A stretch of DNA of 64,000 bases from Tetracentron sinense (Eukaryota; Streptophyta; Magnoliopsida; Trochodendrales; Trochodendraceae), in contig CM026556.1 of the NCBI GenBank assembly GCA_015143295.1, positions 16,244,547-16,308,546 of the forward strand. Direction: 5' to 3'. Position numbers and translations under genes: made by a program. The notes beneath the pieces were generated by a model, which saw only the letters and a program-made list of their open reading frames with translations, did not search any database and had not been told where the DNA came from. Position 1 is the stretch's first letter. Every line of letters begins with the position of its first letter. Positions 47,936 to 59,874 of this stretch are shown here, one piece after another.

Positions 47936-47948
47936 AAGGGGGGGAGAA
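47936..47948 (+). other. Polypurine tract of A
   Basis: AAGGGGGGGAGAA immediately before the 3' LTR. Confidence 0.92.
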
Positions 47949-50397
47949 TGTAGCACCCCGGATTTTTCTATACTTAATGAATACCGTTTTCGTAGCTAAT
48001 TGGCCTTCCTCATAGTCTAATTAATAAATAAGAGAGAAATCAGAAATTCTGAAACGTTAAAAATGTGCGTTTTCGAAAGACGAACCCAACGCAAGTTTAA
48101 TCGACGAAATCCGACGAGCGAGTCAAAAGATATGGTCAAAACAGTCCAGACATACAGAGAACCGATCGCTCGGTCCAGTCAGCGATCGATCGGTCCATAA
48201 CCGATCGATCGGTAGCTATCGCACGGTCAAAAATTTTGTATGGGGAAATTTTCCAGAGAACAGATTTTTGACTGGTCGCTCGGTCAGAACACCGATCGCT
48301 CGGTAGGCAACCGATCGATCGGTCATAACCACCGATCGCTCGGTCCCCGTGTTTTGCAGAAATTTCAGTAAGGGCGTTTTCATCTTTTGGGTGTTAAAGC
48401 CTTACCCATAAGGGTTTGCTCGACCCTTTGAGGCCTCACTTACAACATTTGAGGGATTTTGAGAGATAGAGAGAGAAGAGGAGAAAGCTCTAACCTAGGG
48501 TTTGGTATTGAGGAAGAAATCAAAGGGGTGGACCATCCTAGGTCGTCCTCAAACTTGGATTTGCTTCAAGTTCAAGGCTCAAGCTCTTGTGGGAGCCACT
48601 CTCCAAGCTAGGGTAGCCATCTCACGTACGTTTTGAAAGGGGTTTCTTCCCCAACTCGAGTCTTCCTCAAGCAAGGGTGTTCCCTACCCTTTTGGAGCTT
48701 CAATCAAGTTTCCCACCAAGGATCAAGCCTTGAGCAAGGTTAGTACACCCTACTAACTTACCCTAGCAATAAATCTAGGGCTTCCTTATGAAATATGATT
48801 CTTGTTAGTATGTTTTATTCCTTGCAAAATGTGTCATCTATAATAAATATAAACAAGATAAAGAAAGGGTAGGGATGCTTGGGTGGAGGTTGGATACGGC
48901 GATTGGATGCCGAATGTGTGATGTATGATGTGTGGGTTGTGGATTAGAAAATGGAGGATGGGCATAGTACAAATAACAAACTTACCATTGTGTGATTGAA
49001 TGGAAAATATGCATTAAAAAGAAGGAGATAAACTACTAAGGAATAATGTATGAAAGTGCTTGACAAAATACCTAAACTATGAATAAATGATCTCAATGAA
49101 GAATATGGAAATGGGTTTTATGCATGCGTTCTTATAAATGATAAATTGATCAAATGTTATGCAAACTACTTATGTTACCGATGTTCATATCATGAATTGA
49201 ATTGTAATGTCATATCTTGGTTATTCCCATTCTCATGATTGTCACTATGGACACGTACACGAGCACGCATGATAGCATGAACCGAGATTTCAAGAGCATG
49301 TGCATATAATAAACAACAAAAAAATATTGCATGTCAAGGAGGTTGGTAGCCCAGGGAGGATTCGGGTACGAACCTCTGGCTCACAAGATAACCCCTAAAA
49401 CACCTATTGTCAAGGAGGTTGGTAGCCCAGGGAAAATTCGGGTGCTAACCTCTGGCTCACAAGAAAACTAAACAAGTAATAAAAATCACCTATTGTCAAG
49501 GAGGTTGGTAGCCCAGGGAGATTCGGGTGCTAGCCTCTGGCTCACAAGAAAACCAAACATTGCATATCAAGGAGGTTGGTAGCCCAGGGACATTCGGGTA
49601 CTAACCTCTGGCTCACAAGTGCATTGCATATCAAGGAGGTTGGCAGCCTAGGGAGATTCAGGTGCTAGCCTCTGGCTCACAAGTTACAAGATGGAGGTTT
49701 ACAAGATGATGATCATGCATTCATGCATGCACGCATACATGATTTCTACGAGGCATACCGGGACATGACAGGGATTTTCAAGCATGAGTTCTATCGGCGT
49801 TTTCGCATTCATGTACGCACGTCAGGATGCTTGTATTGTATTATGCCTTATACTGTTTCTTTTGTGATGTTTCTATTACTGCTTGTATGATATTACTATT
49901 GTGTGTTTTATTATTGTTATGGTTTGCTAGTAGCTTGTACTCGTTGAGTATTCCATGCTCAGCCGTACTTTCATGTCGGCAGGTACTGAGGGAGCCCTCG
50001 ACCCTGAGCCTTGGGTTGAGGAAGAGTATATAGAAGAGAGAGAGCCGGCTATTCCATTACAGTCTCAGGTGGACCGAGACCTCGATGCGTGGCCATACCT
50101 CGACTACTGTTGAGGGGAGAGTATGAGAGGGTCTTGTGTATTTTGATATTTTGATAGGTGAGCCTGTCCACCTTAGACTTAGACATGTCTTGTATTTATG
50201 TTAACTTGGAATACTATCTTGGATCATTAGAATAAATGAAAATTTGTTTACGCTTCCGCATATATGTTAGCTTCCGCGCTCTGATTATCGTTGTTAGTAC
50301 TGTATTTTATCTTGTGCATTACAGGATGGTTTGATAGGTACGTAGTGTGACACCTAAAATATCCCTAAACTCCTAGGGGGTATTTCGGGGCATTACA
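47949..50397 (+). repeat. 3' LTR of gypsy A
   Basis: 2449 bp, TGTAGCACCCCGG to GGGGCATTACA. Tandem repeats 49333-49683, hairpin 49943-49963 with one arm base changed (GTTGAG). One module unit fewer than the 5' LTR. Confidence 0.95.
48161..48344 (+). promoter_or_regulatory. CGATCG palindrome module, A 3' LTR
   Basis: As in the 5' LTR but with a single copy of the terminal 21-bp unit. Confidence 0.65.
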
Positions 50398-50402
50398 GAT
50401 GG

Positions 50403-51038
50403 GCTATCCAAAGGACTTGTAATACCAGAATTAAAACTGTCTATCCGTGGACTTGCCAACGAATACACCCAATTTTTATGGACTTTTGTCCTTGGAAATT
50501 TTGAGTATCCGTGGATATTTTCCACGGATAGGTGATTCAGAGGACCTTAATCCTTGAATCAGAAACTTTATCCATGGACTTGTCCATGGATTCATAGGAC
50601 CTTAATCCCTTGAATCAAAACTTTTTCCGTGGACTTCTCCACGGATTCACCGTACCTTAATCCCTTAAATCGAAAACTTTATTCGTGGACTTGTCCACTG
50701 ATCTCATCTTTAGCATTTGTCCTTAGACATTTGCCATGATAATTACCCATGGACATTTGCCTTAGTAAAATTCCTTAGGGTGATTGCTTTTCTTTAAGTA
50801 ATTGTATCCTTAGATGCATGCTCTAAGTGAGGCATCCAAATTTCAAAAACTCGGATTTTGAACCTAAGTCTGGAATTGATTAAACTTTTAATCACATGAT
50901 TAATCATTTCAAATTGTTAAGATGGGTGTATATTCTCATCTAAAGGCCCAATTTTGATCATTCCTTATCTGAAATCTTAGTTCGATTTAATCTCCCAGAG
51001 CTAAATCGTTTTGTGTATTCTCTCCTTTTCTTTTGCAG
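50403..51038 (+). repeat. Putative leader intron, right half, with dyad repeats
   Basis: Repeats of the type CGTGGACTTGTCCACGGATTC at 50440-50760 continue those left of element A. The segment ends in TTCTTTTGCAG at 51028-51038, a strong plant acceptor. No coding frame. Confidence 0.6.
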
Positions 51039-51039
51039 A

Positions 51040-51531
51040 ATGGATCTTTTATCACAGCATGCTTCGAGATGGGATATTCTTGATCAGTTGAAGATTAATG
51101 AAACTAGATTTGCTTGCACTCATCATTTGAAGACCACTAGGGATCTTATCATTGATAAGACTGAAATTATCGAGCTGTGTGACTTGGCAAAACAGATGGC
51201 AGTGAACAGTGCTTTCATATTTCCTTATAATCCTATCATTAATTTAATGATAGGACAGCATATGGACAAACTCAATATCTTGGAACCTGTTAAAAGTTCA
51301 GATGTTCTTGACGGTGAGCTTAAGCATGTGTTGAAGGGAATACATTATATTCTACCCATCGATCCTGGTAAAGCTAGCCTGGGTTGCTTGGTGTTACTGA
51401 ACAACCACTTAACTGATGTTGAGGGGCTTACCTTTCAAGGTATTCCTTATTTAGCTTTGCAGCTTGTCGCGGTTGACAACACTGAGAGACAATTCCCGGT
51501 TCTACTTCAGACATCACCTCTGCTACTTTGA
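51040..51531 (+). CDS. Unrecognised 163-codon protein, second exon of a spliced unit
   Basis: The ATG lies one base after a strong acceptor (TTTTGCAG), so the CDS starts with exon 2. The 163-residue product begins MDLLSQHASRWDILDQ; residues 40-110 are predicted helical and mildly hydrophobic, and PFNP-like and LPIDPGKASLG turns are seen; no signal peptide, membrane span, zinc finger or catalytic motif. A polyadenylation signal follows at 51830. I do not recognise the family. The position and orientation (opposite to the adjacent Tat-type pol T2, on its 3' side) match the antisense additional ORFs described in some Tat elements such as Grande, so it may be such an ORF. A captured host gene fragment is the alternative. 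Its expression is doubtful with 41 kb inserted in the intron. Confidence 0.45.
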   Translation: MDLLSQHASRWDILDQLKINETRFACTHHLKTTRDLIIDKTEIIELCDLAKQMAVNSAFIFPYNPIINLMIGQHMDKLNILEPVKSSDVLDGELKHVLKGIHYILPIDPGKASLGCLVLLNNHLTDVEGLTFQGIPYLALQLVAVDNTERQFPVLLQTSPLLL

Positions 51532-51928
51532 TGGCCTAAAATCCTCCCCTGGAGACGGATCAGCACCACAAATGAGGCAAAGAAGTCGGACATGAGAGGA
51601 ATTCTACTCTGAATAGCATCTATCAATATGGCATTCAGACCTCATACCTTATATTCAAGGTCATATTTGTCAGATCCAAGAACTTGTTGGGGCTGACGAC
51701 ATATTCTCATGACACTGCTTGTTTAATTCAGTAGCTTGTTGGAGCTGATAACATATTCTCAAGATACTGCTTGTTTAACTCGAGTGAGTTCTCCAATTTA
51801 TGTGGAGTTCCCTCATTTTGTTACCCATGAATAAAAGAATATATTTCATTTCGCGTCTTGTACTCCTCCCTTTTTCTTGTTGATGACTTCCTCTTTTGTA
51901 TTTTGAGGAATTCGTGTTCTTTTAAAAG
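51532..51928 (+). other. 3' untranslated region with polyadenylation signal
   Basis: AATAAA at 51830-51835 follows the stop by 300 bp. A direct repeat based on GCTTGTTGG..GCTGA..ACATATTCTCA occurs twice (about 51684 and 51733). Ends at the AAAAG duplicated around LTR G. Confidence 0.5.
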
Positions 51929-52489
51929 TGTCGCGCCCCAAAATACCCCCTAGGAGTTAGGGATACTTTAGTTCGTGACCGCCGTATCATACATCCCGTA
52001 TGACACATAAGCCACACATATCAACCTGTCAGAGTACGCAAGTCATAACACATAGCGGAAGCAAAACAGAACAGTTTATAATAATACTTCTATTGTTAGG
52101 TTCAAGTCTGAACCAACATAGCATATCCAAAATATATGGAGTGGACAAGTCCCACTCTCAGCATATACAAAACATCGGTATGATCTCTCTCTCTCTCTCA
52201 ACAGAAATCAAAGTTGGGTCGCCTATCCAGCGATCCATAATCTTGGTAGTGGTCCATAGAGGGCTCCTGATCATAGCACTCTTCCTCTATCCAAGGATTC
52301 GTACCACATACATCGAATGGAACACGTGCACCTGCCGAAGTCAATAGTCGGCTGAGCATGGAATACTTAGTGATATACAAACTACTAACTAACAGTGAAT
52401 AATATCATGAACATGCAAAACTTATAGCATACGTGAAAGTAGTTCCAAAAACCCCTTTTCTTAACAGTATTCGTGTGAAATCAAAACTA

Positions 52490-52740
52490 GTAAAACTTGT
52501 CATGTGATAATCATGTTCTTGTGAGTTCTTGTGAATTCTTGCGAGAGTTGGGATTCCTTGTGAGCATGCGAGGATCTGAGTATGCATGATTTTCTTGTGA
52601 ACTTGCGAGCTTGTGAGCTTGTGAGCTTGTGAATCCATGTATAGTGGGATTCCTTGTGAGCTTTGAAACGATTTAGAACTTGTCACTTGTCAACCCAAAG
52701 TTTGACCTTATCACTTGTGAGCTTGTGAGATTTCTTTTAA
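52490..52740. repeat. CTTGTGAG-based tandem repeat in LTR G
   Basis: Simple iteration of GAGCTTGTGAGCTTGTGAG near 52600-52630 with degenerate flanks. It occupies the place of the longer tandem arrays in the A/D and C/E LTRs. Confidence 0.8.
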
Positions 52741-53496
52741 TCAAACCCTTGCTTATGAACTTTTGGAAATACCTTTTCTTGTGAGAAATCATCGGATCAT
52801 GCGAGACTTGTGAATATCATGCTATACTTGTGAACATAAGGTGCATATGGTACTTTTGAATATCATGGTGATCTCAAAAAACTTGTAAACATGGCATCAT
52901 ATTCATCAAACATCAATAGTAGTGATAGCTTACATCCATATACCAATCATCATACAAATCAATCCAAGAACAACCTTAACATAGTGTTTTTGCCTTAAAA
53001 ATAATAGCACAAGGTAGGTAGTAGAGTGTATCTACCTTTGAAAACCAAACCCTTTGGTTTTGTGCCTTGGAGTTACCAAGGAAGCAAGATCCAAGTGTGA
53101 GAAGGCTTGAAGAAAGCGAGATCCGGCTTTGAAAACTCAATCAAGACTTCCCTTCCTTCATAGAAGTCATAATGGAATACTATAAGATAACTAGTAGAAA
53201 TTATCTACTTGTGGAAACCATAACAAGGTTACCTAGTAAAGAGTCCTTACCTTCTAGCTTTGGAATACTCCGAAGAGGCAAGAAGGAAGCTCCTCCTTTG
53301 TTGTTGAAACTCACTCAAGAACACCCAAGTTCTTTTCTCTCTTTCCTCTCAACTTTCTCTCAAAATTATCCTCTAAGGGTTGTGGTAACCCTAACCCACG
53401 AAATTGTAGTTTATATAGGCAAAGGGGTGAGGCCAAAGACCCTTAAACCCCCAAAATATCCCAAAGGGTCGGTTTCAAGGCAACCACCAACACCAA

Positions 53497-53660
53497 GGAT
53501 CGATCCTCCATGAGCAAGGATAGATCCTTCAAAAAATCAGTCTCTGGACAAAAAAACCCATACAGAATTGGGGTTGTTCGATCGATCGGTCATGGGGATG
53601 GATAGATCCATCACTGTTTGGAATTGAAGGATCTATCCACCCCAAGTTGGATAGATCGGT
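53497..53660 (-). promoter_or_regulatory. GGATCGATCC variant module, LTR G
   Basis: Words GGATCGATCC, GGATAGATCC and GATCGATCGG flank a spacer that still has CTCTGGA and CCCATACA. The TATA box is about 78 bp downstream. Confidence 0.6.
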
Positions 53661-54613
53661 ACTGTTCATCCTTCCATTTTTTTCCCGCTGTGGTATTTTC
53701 ACCATAACTTTTGACTCGGTGATCCGATTTTGACGATTCAACTTGCGTTGGATTCTACATTAAAAGGGGAACAAATTTTGTATTTTTCTCAAAACCCAAT
53801 GCTTCCATATTTATATTCTAAAATGGCCATAAAGGCTACTGGTCCAAGGGATTGCTGAAATGACAGCAGATCCCCTTTCTAGAAACCCCACGTTTGAATT
53901 AACCTCTCGTCCTATTATCAAAAAATGATAAACATGAACTTTGAAGAGAGGTTAAATACCTTTCCAATGGTTCAAGAATCACTCGATTCGGATGAGATAC
54001 GACAAAACTAGAGTTCCGCGAAGTTGGTGGTATGTTAAGATATCCACCTTCTTTGATACTTGGAGTATTTCATACTCTCATACCTTTGGTCCAACACCAT
54101 ACCCACACCTCATTACTCATTCCCCACAGGTTCTTAACCCACCTTGGTGATCATTGAACACACGCCAACATGCATGAGAGGTTCCGACCTCTTTATGCCT
54201 CGTGCATTTGCACTATTCACAGCACTATTCACAATAATCCTTTAAGCACTTTGGCTATTTGGTACCCTTACTTTTATCCACTTCGAGTATATGTATACTC
54301 CCTTCCTGAGGCTCAACACATGCATTGAAAACCTTCACTCGACTCACCATAATACCAAAAATAGACTAGAAGACCTTAGGCCACTACCCAAGGGCACTAG
54401 TCACTACCCTATTCACAGCACCTAGGTTCTACATTCACACATAGGGTATTTTATACCCTATGATTTTACATACTGAGCGGCTTATTATACTCTTCTTTAG
54501 AGACATTTTTCCTTTAATCAAGAACACCTGAAAGGCTTTAGGCCTTTACACACACTAGGCAGGTGCTCTATTCACATGAACAGTGAACCTAAATTCCGGG
54601 GCTCTACAAAAAG

Positions 54614-56030
54614 AACAGACTAAAACACATTTTTAGGCTGCCTACATACCCATGATAGGGTCAAGCCAATCGTAGTTCCAATAGGGCAATTTTAGACTCG
54701 TAATTTATGAGTAGATAGTTTCCGTTCATATCTAGGAAGGTTTAGACATGTAATTTGGAAACAAGTCCTCGAAGAATGGTGAATCTTTTTAGCTCGTATT
54801 CAGGAGCCTGTCAAATTGCTCTAATTTTTGCCCAAACTAACTCTTGAGAAGTGTTAGTCTAGCGAGCTTTTTGTTGCCCTAATTTTTGCCTAGACCTTCT
54901 TCTTGAACTTTTGGTCTAGCGGGCCTTTTATTTTGACTCAATTTTGTCCAAGCCATCCTTTCGGAATTTCAACTTAGTGAGCCATTTTACCTTAACTTTT
55001 GCCGAAGTCGTCCTTTCGGATTTTCACCTTAGCGGATATTTTGGTGCCCTAATTTTTGCCTAGACCCTCTTTTGAGATTTTGGTCTAGCGGGCTTTGAGA
55101 ATCTTACATTGGTTGGGGGAGATACTCCTTTGTTCGTTCATTGTAATCAGTAGACATGCTTTCGATGGTGAGAAGTCCTTCCTTAGAATTATGGTTTCTT
55201 CTTCGTGCACCAGGTAGTGGTTTTCTTCGTCTCATCCATATTGAGGGGCAGCGACGATGATTTTGTATCCCAAGAGGATAGTATTCTTTTAGAAGAACTG
55301 ACTGAACCCAAGTTGATTTTCTTAAGCTGCCTATGTACCCATGATATGATCAAGTCAAATGTAGTTCAGAAGGGGCATACGCATTTTGAGAGAGAATAGG
55401 TAGTTTCCATTCATACCTAGGAAGGTTTAGCCTTCGGCCTTGTAGTTGGAGGCTTTTGAAGCTTTGATTTGCAATTTGATAGCGAATGGGCAGTTTCCGT
55501 TCATGCCTAGGAGGGTTTGACTTCAACCTTGTATTTGGGGGGATTTTGAAGCTTTGATTTGCATTTTATAGCGAATAGGCAGTTTCCGTTCGTGCCTAGG
55601 AGGGTTTGGACTTCGGTCTTGTATTCTGGAGACTTTTGAAGTGTCATGAACCATTTTAGCTCGTATTCAGGAGCCTGTCAAATCGCTCTAATTTTTGCCT
55701 AGACTGACTCTTGAAGTGTTAGTTTAGCGATCTATTTGTTGCCCTAATTTTTTCCTTAGACCCTCTTCTTGAAGTTTTGGTCTAGCGGGCATTTTGTTTT
55801 GACTCAATTTTTGTCTAAGCTGCCCCTTAGGGTTTTCAACTTAGTGAGTCATTGTTGCTCTAAATTTTGCCAACGCCCCTTAGGGTTTTCGACTTAGCGA
55901 ATATGACTCTAATTTTTGCCTAAGCCGCCCTTTGGGTTTTCAACTTAGCGAGTCATTTTCTGCTCTAAATTTTTCCTAGACATTTTTTAAAGTTTTGGTC
56001 TAGCGAGCGTTTCGATTCCTAGGAGTAGTA
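54614..56030 (-). mobile_element. 3' region of decayed Tat-type element T2
   Basis: Follows the integrase C-terminus of T2 on the minus strand. No gene. Degenerate repeats of about 60-70 bp with CTAATTTTTGCC, TTTTGGTCTAGCG and TTTCAACTTAGCGAG fill 54800-56010. GCTGCCTA..TACCCATGAT motifs at about 54638 and 55328 recall those in T1. T2's 3' LTR is not visible here. Confidence 0.6.
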
Positions 56031-57113
56031 TCACTTGAGGAATTTTGCATTAGTTGGAGGGATGATTCGCTCTCCATCCATTGAAGTTAGCAGGTACACT
56101 CTGTTAGAATATACCTTCTCGATGACGTATGGCCCTTCCCACTTTGGTTCGAGCTTCCCCTTGGTTCGACGAGTGACGATGATTGGAGTCCTGACCATTA
56201 AGACTAAATCTCTTGCTTTGAAAGACCTCAGTCTTACTCTTTTGTTGAAGGCATTAGTTAGCCTTTGTTGGTACATCTCTAAACTCTATTGGGCTTGGAG
56301 ACGACGTTCATCAAGAGTTTCAAGCTCTGCAAGACGAACCTTAGCTGAGTCTTCTTTTGTGAGAGACTGCTGAATTACCACCCGTAGGGAGGGAATTTGA
56401 ATTTCAAGGAGAGAACTACTTCATCATCGAAGACCAAGGAAAACAGCGAGGCCTGTGTCAGAGTCCGATGAGTAGTCTTGTATGCCCAAGCCAATCCTGT
56501 TTGCTTTTATCAACAACTTTCTTGAGGATTTTGCACAAAGTCTTGTTGAAGGCTTTGGTGAGACCATTCGTAGCTGGATAGTACCTGGTAGAATGGTCCT
56601 CTCGGATACCAAATTTGGCATACAACTTATGTATAGGGGCGCTTTGAAAATATTGCTCGGATACCAAATTTGGCATACAAATCTGCCACTAAGTGATGTT
56701 TGACTTCTTTGACAGCGACGGCTTCGGCCCACTTTGAGAAGTAGTCCATCGCAGCTAGGATGTCGATGCCTAACAGATGATGGTGGGGTGAATGGTTCTA
56801 TGACGTCCATCCCCCATGTTGCAAAGGGCCATGAATATGTTGTCTTGTAGAGAGGCTCGAGTGCCCGATGTATAAAATCAGCATAAAGCTGACAAACTTT
56901 ACACTTTCTTGCATAGTTGAGATAATCAGTGATCATCGTAGGCCAGTAGTAGCCCAATCTTTTCAGCTGTATTTGTAACTTGGGCCCAGCTTGGTGGGCT
57001 CCGTAGATCCCGGCATGAGTTTCTTCCATGGCTTGCTTGATTGTATTTCTTGAGATGCACCTCATTAAGATACCATCCAGGGATCGTTTGTACAGTGTAT
57101 CTTCCAACATCAC
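56031..57113 (-). pseudogene. pol: T2 integrase (decayed)
   Basis: Zinc finger GIYGAHQAGPKLQ..CKVCQ near the 57113 end, core start WPFATWGMDVIEP, core end KFGIREDHSTRYYPATNG and AFNKTLCKIL (56458-56676, other frame), and C-terminal domain NKRVRLRSFKARDLVL and GKLEPKWEGPYVI (56031-56276). Several frameshifts and stops separate these. A 55-bp tandem duplication (56602 and 56657) repeats part of the core. Confidence 0.85.
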
Positions 57114-57210
57114 GAACTTTATGACACGTCAATGGACTTCAACGCGTTTGGTACGGTTTCCAGGCAATCAACCATGTTAGAGATAATTGATGAAGGGTTG
57201 TCGCTAATCT

Positions 57211-57897
57211 TCATCTTGTTCTTTGATTGTCACAGAACACTGCTTCCAGGAAATCTATCTCTGGGAGGGGTTTAAGAGTTCTTTCCCCAACTGAGATAGT
57301 CAGCATCCTGTCTCTTAGTAGAGTTAGAGATGCTGTGAGACTGACCAAAGCATCGGCTTGATTGTTGAATCCTCTATGGACATGGAAGAGGCTGCTTCTT
57401 AGAATTTGAGCAAGTAGCTGGTCCACTCTCTTCTGGTAGGGAAGGAGGCAGACTCTTCGTACAACATAATCACCTCGAACTTGTTTGATGACGAGTTCTG
57501 AATCCCCATAGATTGTTAGTTCATCCACTGAGATCTCGAAGCTAATTCAAGACCTACTATCAGGGCTTCATATCAGCTTTATTATTCGAGCATCCTTCTA
57601 TTAGTGCGAAGGAATAGGGTAGGATTGCATTGTCTGGTGTGACAAAAAAAAACCAACTCCTGACTTCTTCTTCTTCGGGTTAATGCGCTTGATTCCATCA
57701 GGGTTTCTTGAAGCTCCATCAAAATACATCTTCAAGCCTAGTTTGACCTGAACTTGCATAATTTCTTCATCAGGGAGGTCGGTGACCAAAGGCGAGTCTG
57801 TAGGAGCCGGATGTGCTGTAAGGAAATGAGCAAGGGCTTGCCCTTTCACCACTTTTTGAGGCACGAATTCGTTTTCGAATTCGGACAGAAGTATCAC
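57211..57897 (-). pseudogene. pol: T2 second (archaeal-type) RNase H
   Basis: KMYFDGASRNPDG (57601-57897) followed, in another frame, by IYGDSELVIKQVRGDY (57211-57528). An additional RNase H after the normal one is the mark of the Tat/Ogre lineage. A stop-rich gap of about 70 bp separates the two pieces. Confidence 0.8.
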
Positions 57898-57975
57898 CCA
57901 TTTCGCTATTCTGCCAGAGAGAGTAGGGCGGGATATTATGTATTTGAGGGGATCGGCTTTGGATATCAGTTTAAT

Positions 57976-58781
57976 CTAATGTTTAAGCATATAATGCCTT
58001 AATTTCTTTAGAGCTAAGATGAGGGCCAAATAGACTTTCTCTATCGGGCTATATCTGCATTCTGCTCCAACCAAAGTCCTACTTAGGTAGTACAGGGCAT
58101 TTTCTTTTCTTTGGTCATTATGCTGGGCAAGGAGAGCTCCGAGAGATCCTTCGAGCGCTGTGATATAGAGAATTAGTGGCTTTCCTCTAATAGGACCCAT
58201 AAAGACTGGTGGATTTGTGAGATAAGTCTTGATGCTGTCCAGAGCATTTTGGCAAGCTTCATCCCATTGAACGGTATTCCCTTCTTCATCAGTCAGAAAA
58301 ATGGTTGGCATCTTCCAGCCAAATTGGAGATGAATCTTCGGATATAAGCAAGTCGACCCTAAAGTCCTTTCAACTCGTGCAGACTTCTTAGAAGAGGCAT
58401 TTCACGAATGGCCCTTATTTTAGTAGGGTCAATCTCGATTCCTCTATGGCGTACCACAAAGCCTAGGAACTTCCCTGATGCAACTCTGAATGCGTATTTG
58501 AGTGGGTTCATCTTAAGCTGCACTGTCGTAGTCTGTCGAAGATCATCTAGATGATTGCTTCGCTGCCTTGTTTTGACAACTAAGTCGTCGACATAGCACT
58601 CGACCTTGTCATGGAGAATATCCCCAAATATGATAGTCATGGCCATTTTATAGGTTGCTCCGGCATTTTTGAGGCCGAGTGACATGACTTTGTAGCAGAA
58701 CACTCCCTTAGGGGTGCGGAAAGCTATAAGCTCTTCATCTTCTAGAGCCATCTTGATTTTATTATAGCTGGAATATCCATC
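57976..58781 (-). pseudogene. pol: T2 reverse transcriptase and RNase H, cut by E
   Basis: RT piece with DGYSSYNKIKMA, FRTPKGVFCYKVMSLGLKNA and the active site YVDDLVVK (58359-58781), then the thumb and RNase H with LYITALEGSLGALLAQ and YYLSRTLVGAECRYSPIEK (57976-58311). Truncated at 58781 by insertion of E; the rest of T2 lies beyond E, right of the window. Confidence 0.88.
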
Positions 58782-59525
58782 TGTCACGACCCAAAACCCA
58801 CCCTAGGAGTTAGAGTGAATCTTGGACGACTTAATCATGACTTACATGACTTGCTTGACGAACCAGCCTGCAAAACTCACAGAACATATACAATAGAGGA
58901 TGACAGCGGAAGCATACTATAAAACACAGCGGAAGTCTAACAAACCTCTAAGTATATATACACATGGTCCAAGTTTAATACAAAAGAAAACAAAACAAAG
59001 AAAGTGCGGACATGCCCGCCAAAATACATGGATATAATCACTCATGCTCACCCACAGCTAAACCACTTAGAATCTAACACCACCTACTGATAACCCTCTA
59101 CGGGAGGTTCCTCCAAAGGTTCCTCGACGTACTCCTCCTCCACCCAAGGGCTAGGAGCACAGACATCAAATGGAGCAGCAGCTCCCTCAGAACCTGCCGA
59201 CATAAGAAGTACGGCTGAGCATGGAATACTCAGCGGGTACTAAATACTAACCAATAGTCATAGCAAAACCATAGCAGTATAGGAAGCAGGAAGCATTTCA
59301 CATATATAAAGCAGGAAACAATTCAAGCATATAAAGCAGGAATAATTCATATCATGACAATAAAGTAACGGAGTATATAATCATGCTTGAATTCATAAAA
59401 GCCGATAAAACCCTTGAAAACATCGTGCACTTGACTTGACTGAAAATACCATTTCCTTGCTTGAAAACTTGTCATGTTTGTCTTATCTTATCGTATCATG
59501 CATGACATGCCATGTCTTGTCATGC

Positions 59526-59874
59526 TTGCTTGGAAAAGTAAACTACTTGTGAGGGAAGGGAGACCCTTCTTCCTAGAATGCTTATGCTTGTCATGCCATG
59601 TCTTGTCATGCTTGCTTGAAAAAGTAAACTACTTGTGAGGGAAGGGAGACCCTTCTTCCTAGAATGCTTATGCTTGTCATGCCATGTCTTGTCATGCTTG
59701 CTTGAAAAAGTAAACTACTTGTGAGGGAAGGGAGACCCTTCTTCCTAGAATGCTCATGCTTGTACTTCCACTTGTGAGATTCACTTGTGAGGTATCCTTG
59801 TGAGATGCACTTGCGAGGGAAGGGAGACCCTTCTTATGTTATGTATGCACTTGCGAGGGAAGGGAGACCCTTCT
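59526..59874. repeat. Tandem repeats in E LTR
   Basis: Three near-identical units with CTACTTGTGAGGGAAGGGAG and CATGCTTGCTTG, then two shorter degenerate units with CACTTGCGAGGGAAGGGAG. Confidence 0.88.

Larger units (their letters stand above)
9156..50397 (+). mobile_element. Ty3/gypsy Del/Tekay-type element A (split by B, C, D)
   Basis: Complete element with LTRs 9156-11625 and 47949-50397, flanked by the duplication GATGG at 9151-9155 and 50398-50402. After removal of B its internal region is about 5.1 kb and carries gag, a gag-pol intron-like spacer, and pol with protease, RT, RNase H, integrase and a chromodomain-like tail. Nonsense codons and a deletion in gag make it non-autonomous. 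The LTRs differ by little apart from one 21-bp duplication. It belongs to the same family as D, in opposite orientation. Confidence 0.95.
51929..54608 (-). mobile_element. Solo LTR G (Ty3/gypsy)
   Basis: 2680 bp from TGTCGCGCCCC to GGGGCTCTACA, flanked by AAAAG at 51924-51928 and 54609-54613. No internal region, primer site or polypurine tract, so it is a solo LTR left by recombination between the two LTRs of a full element. Related to but clearly different from the C/E family. TATA box on the minus strand at 53410-53419, hairpin at 52351-52371. Confidence 0.92.

Noticed and set aside
55205-55399. 64-codon plus-strand frame as a host gene
   Set aside because: Lies in the repeat-filled 3' region of T2, has no domain or codon support, and is within chance length.
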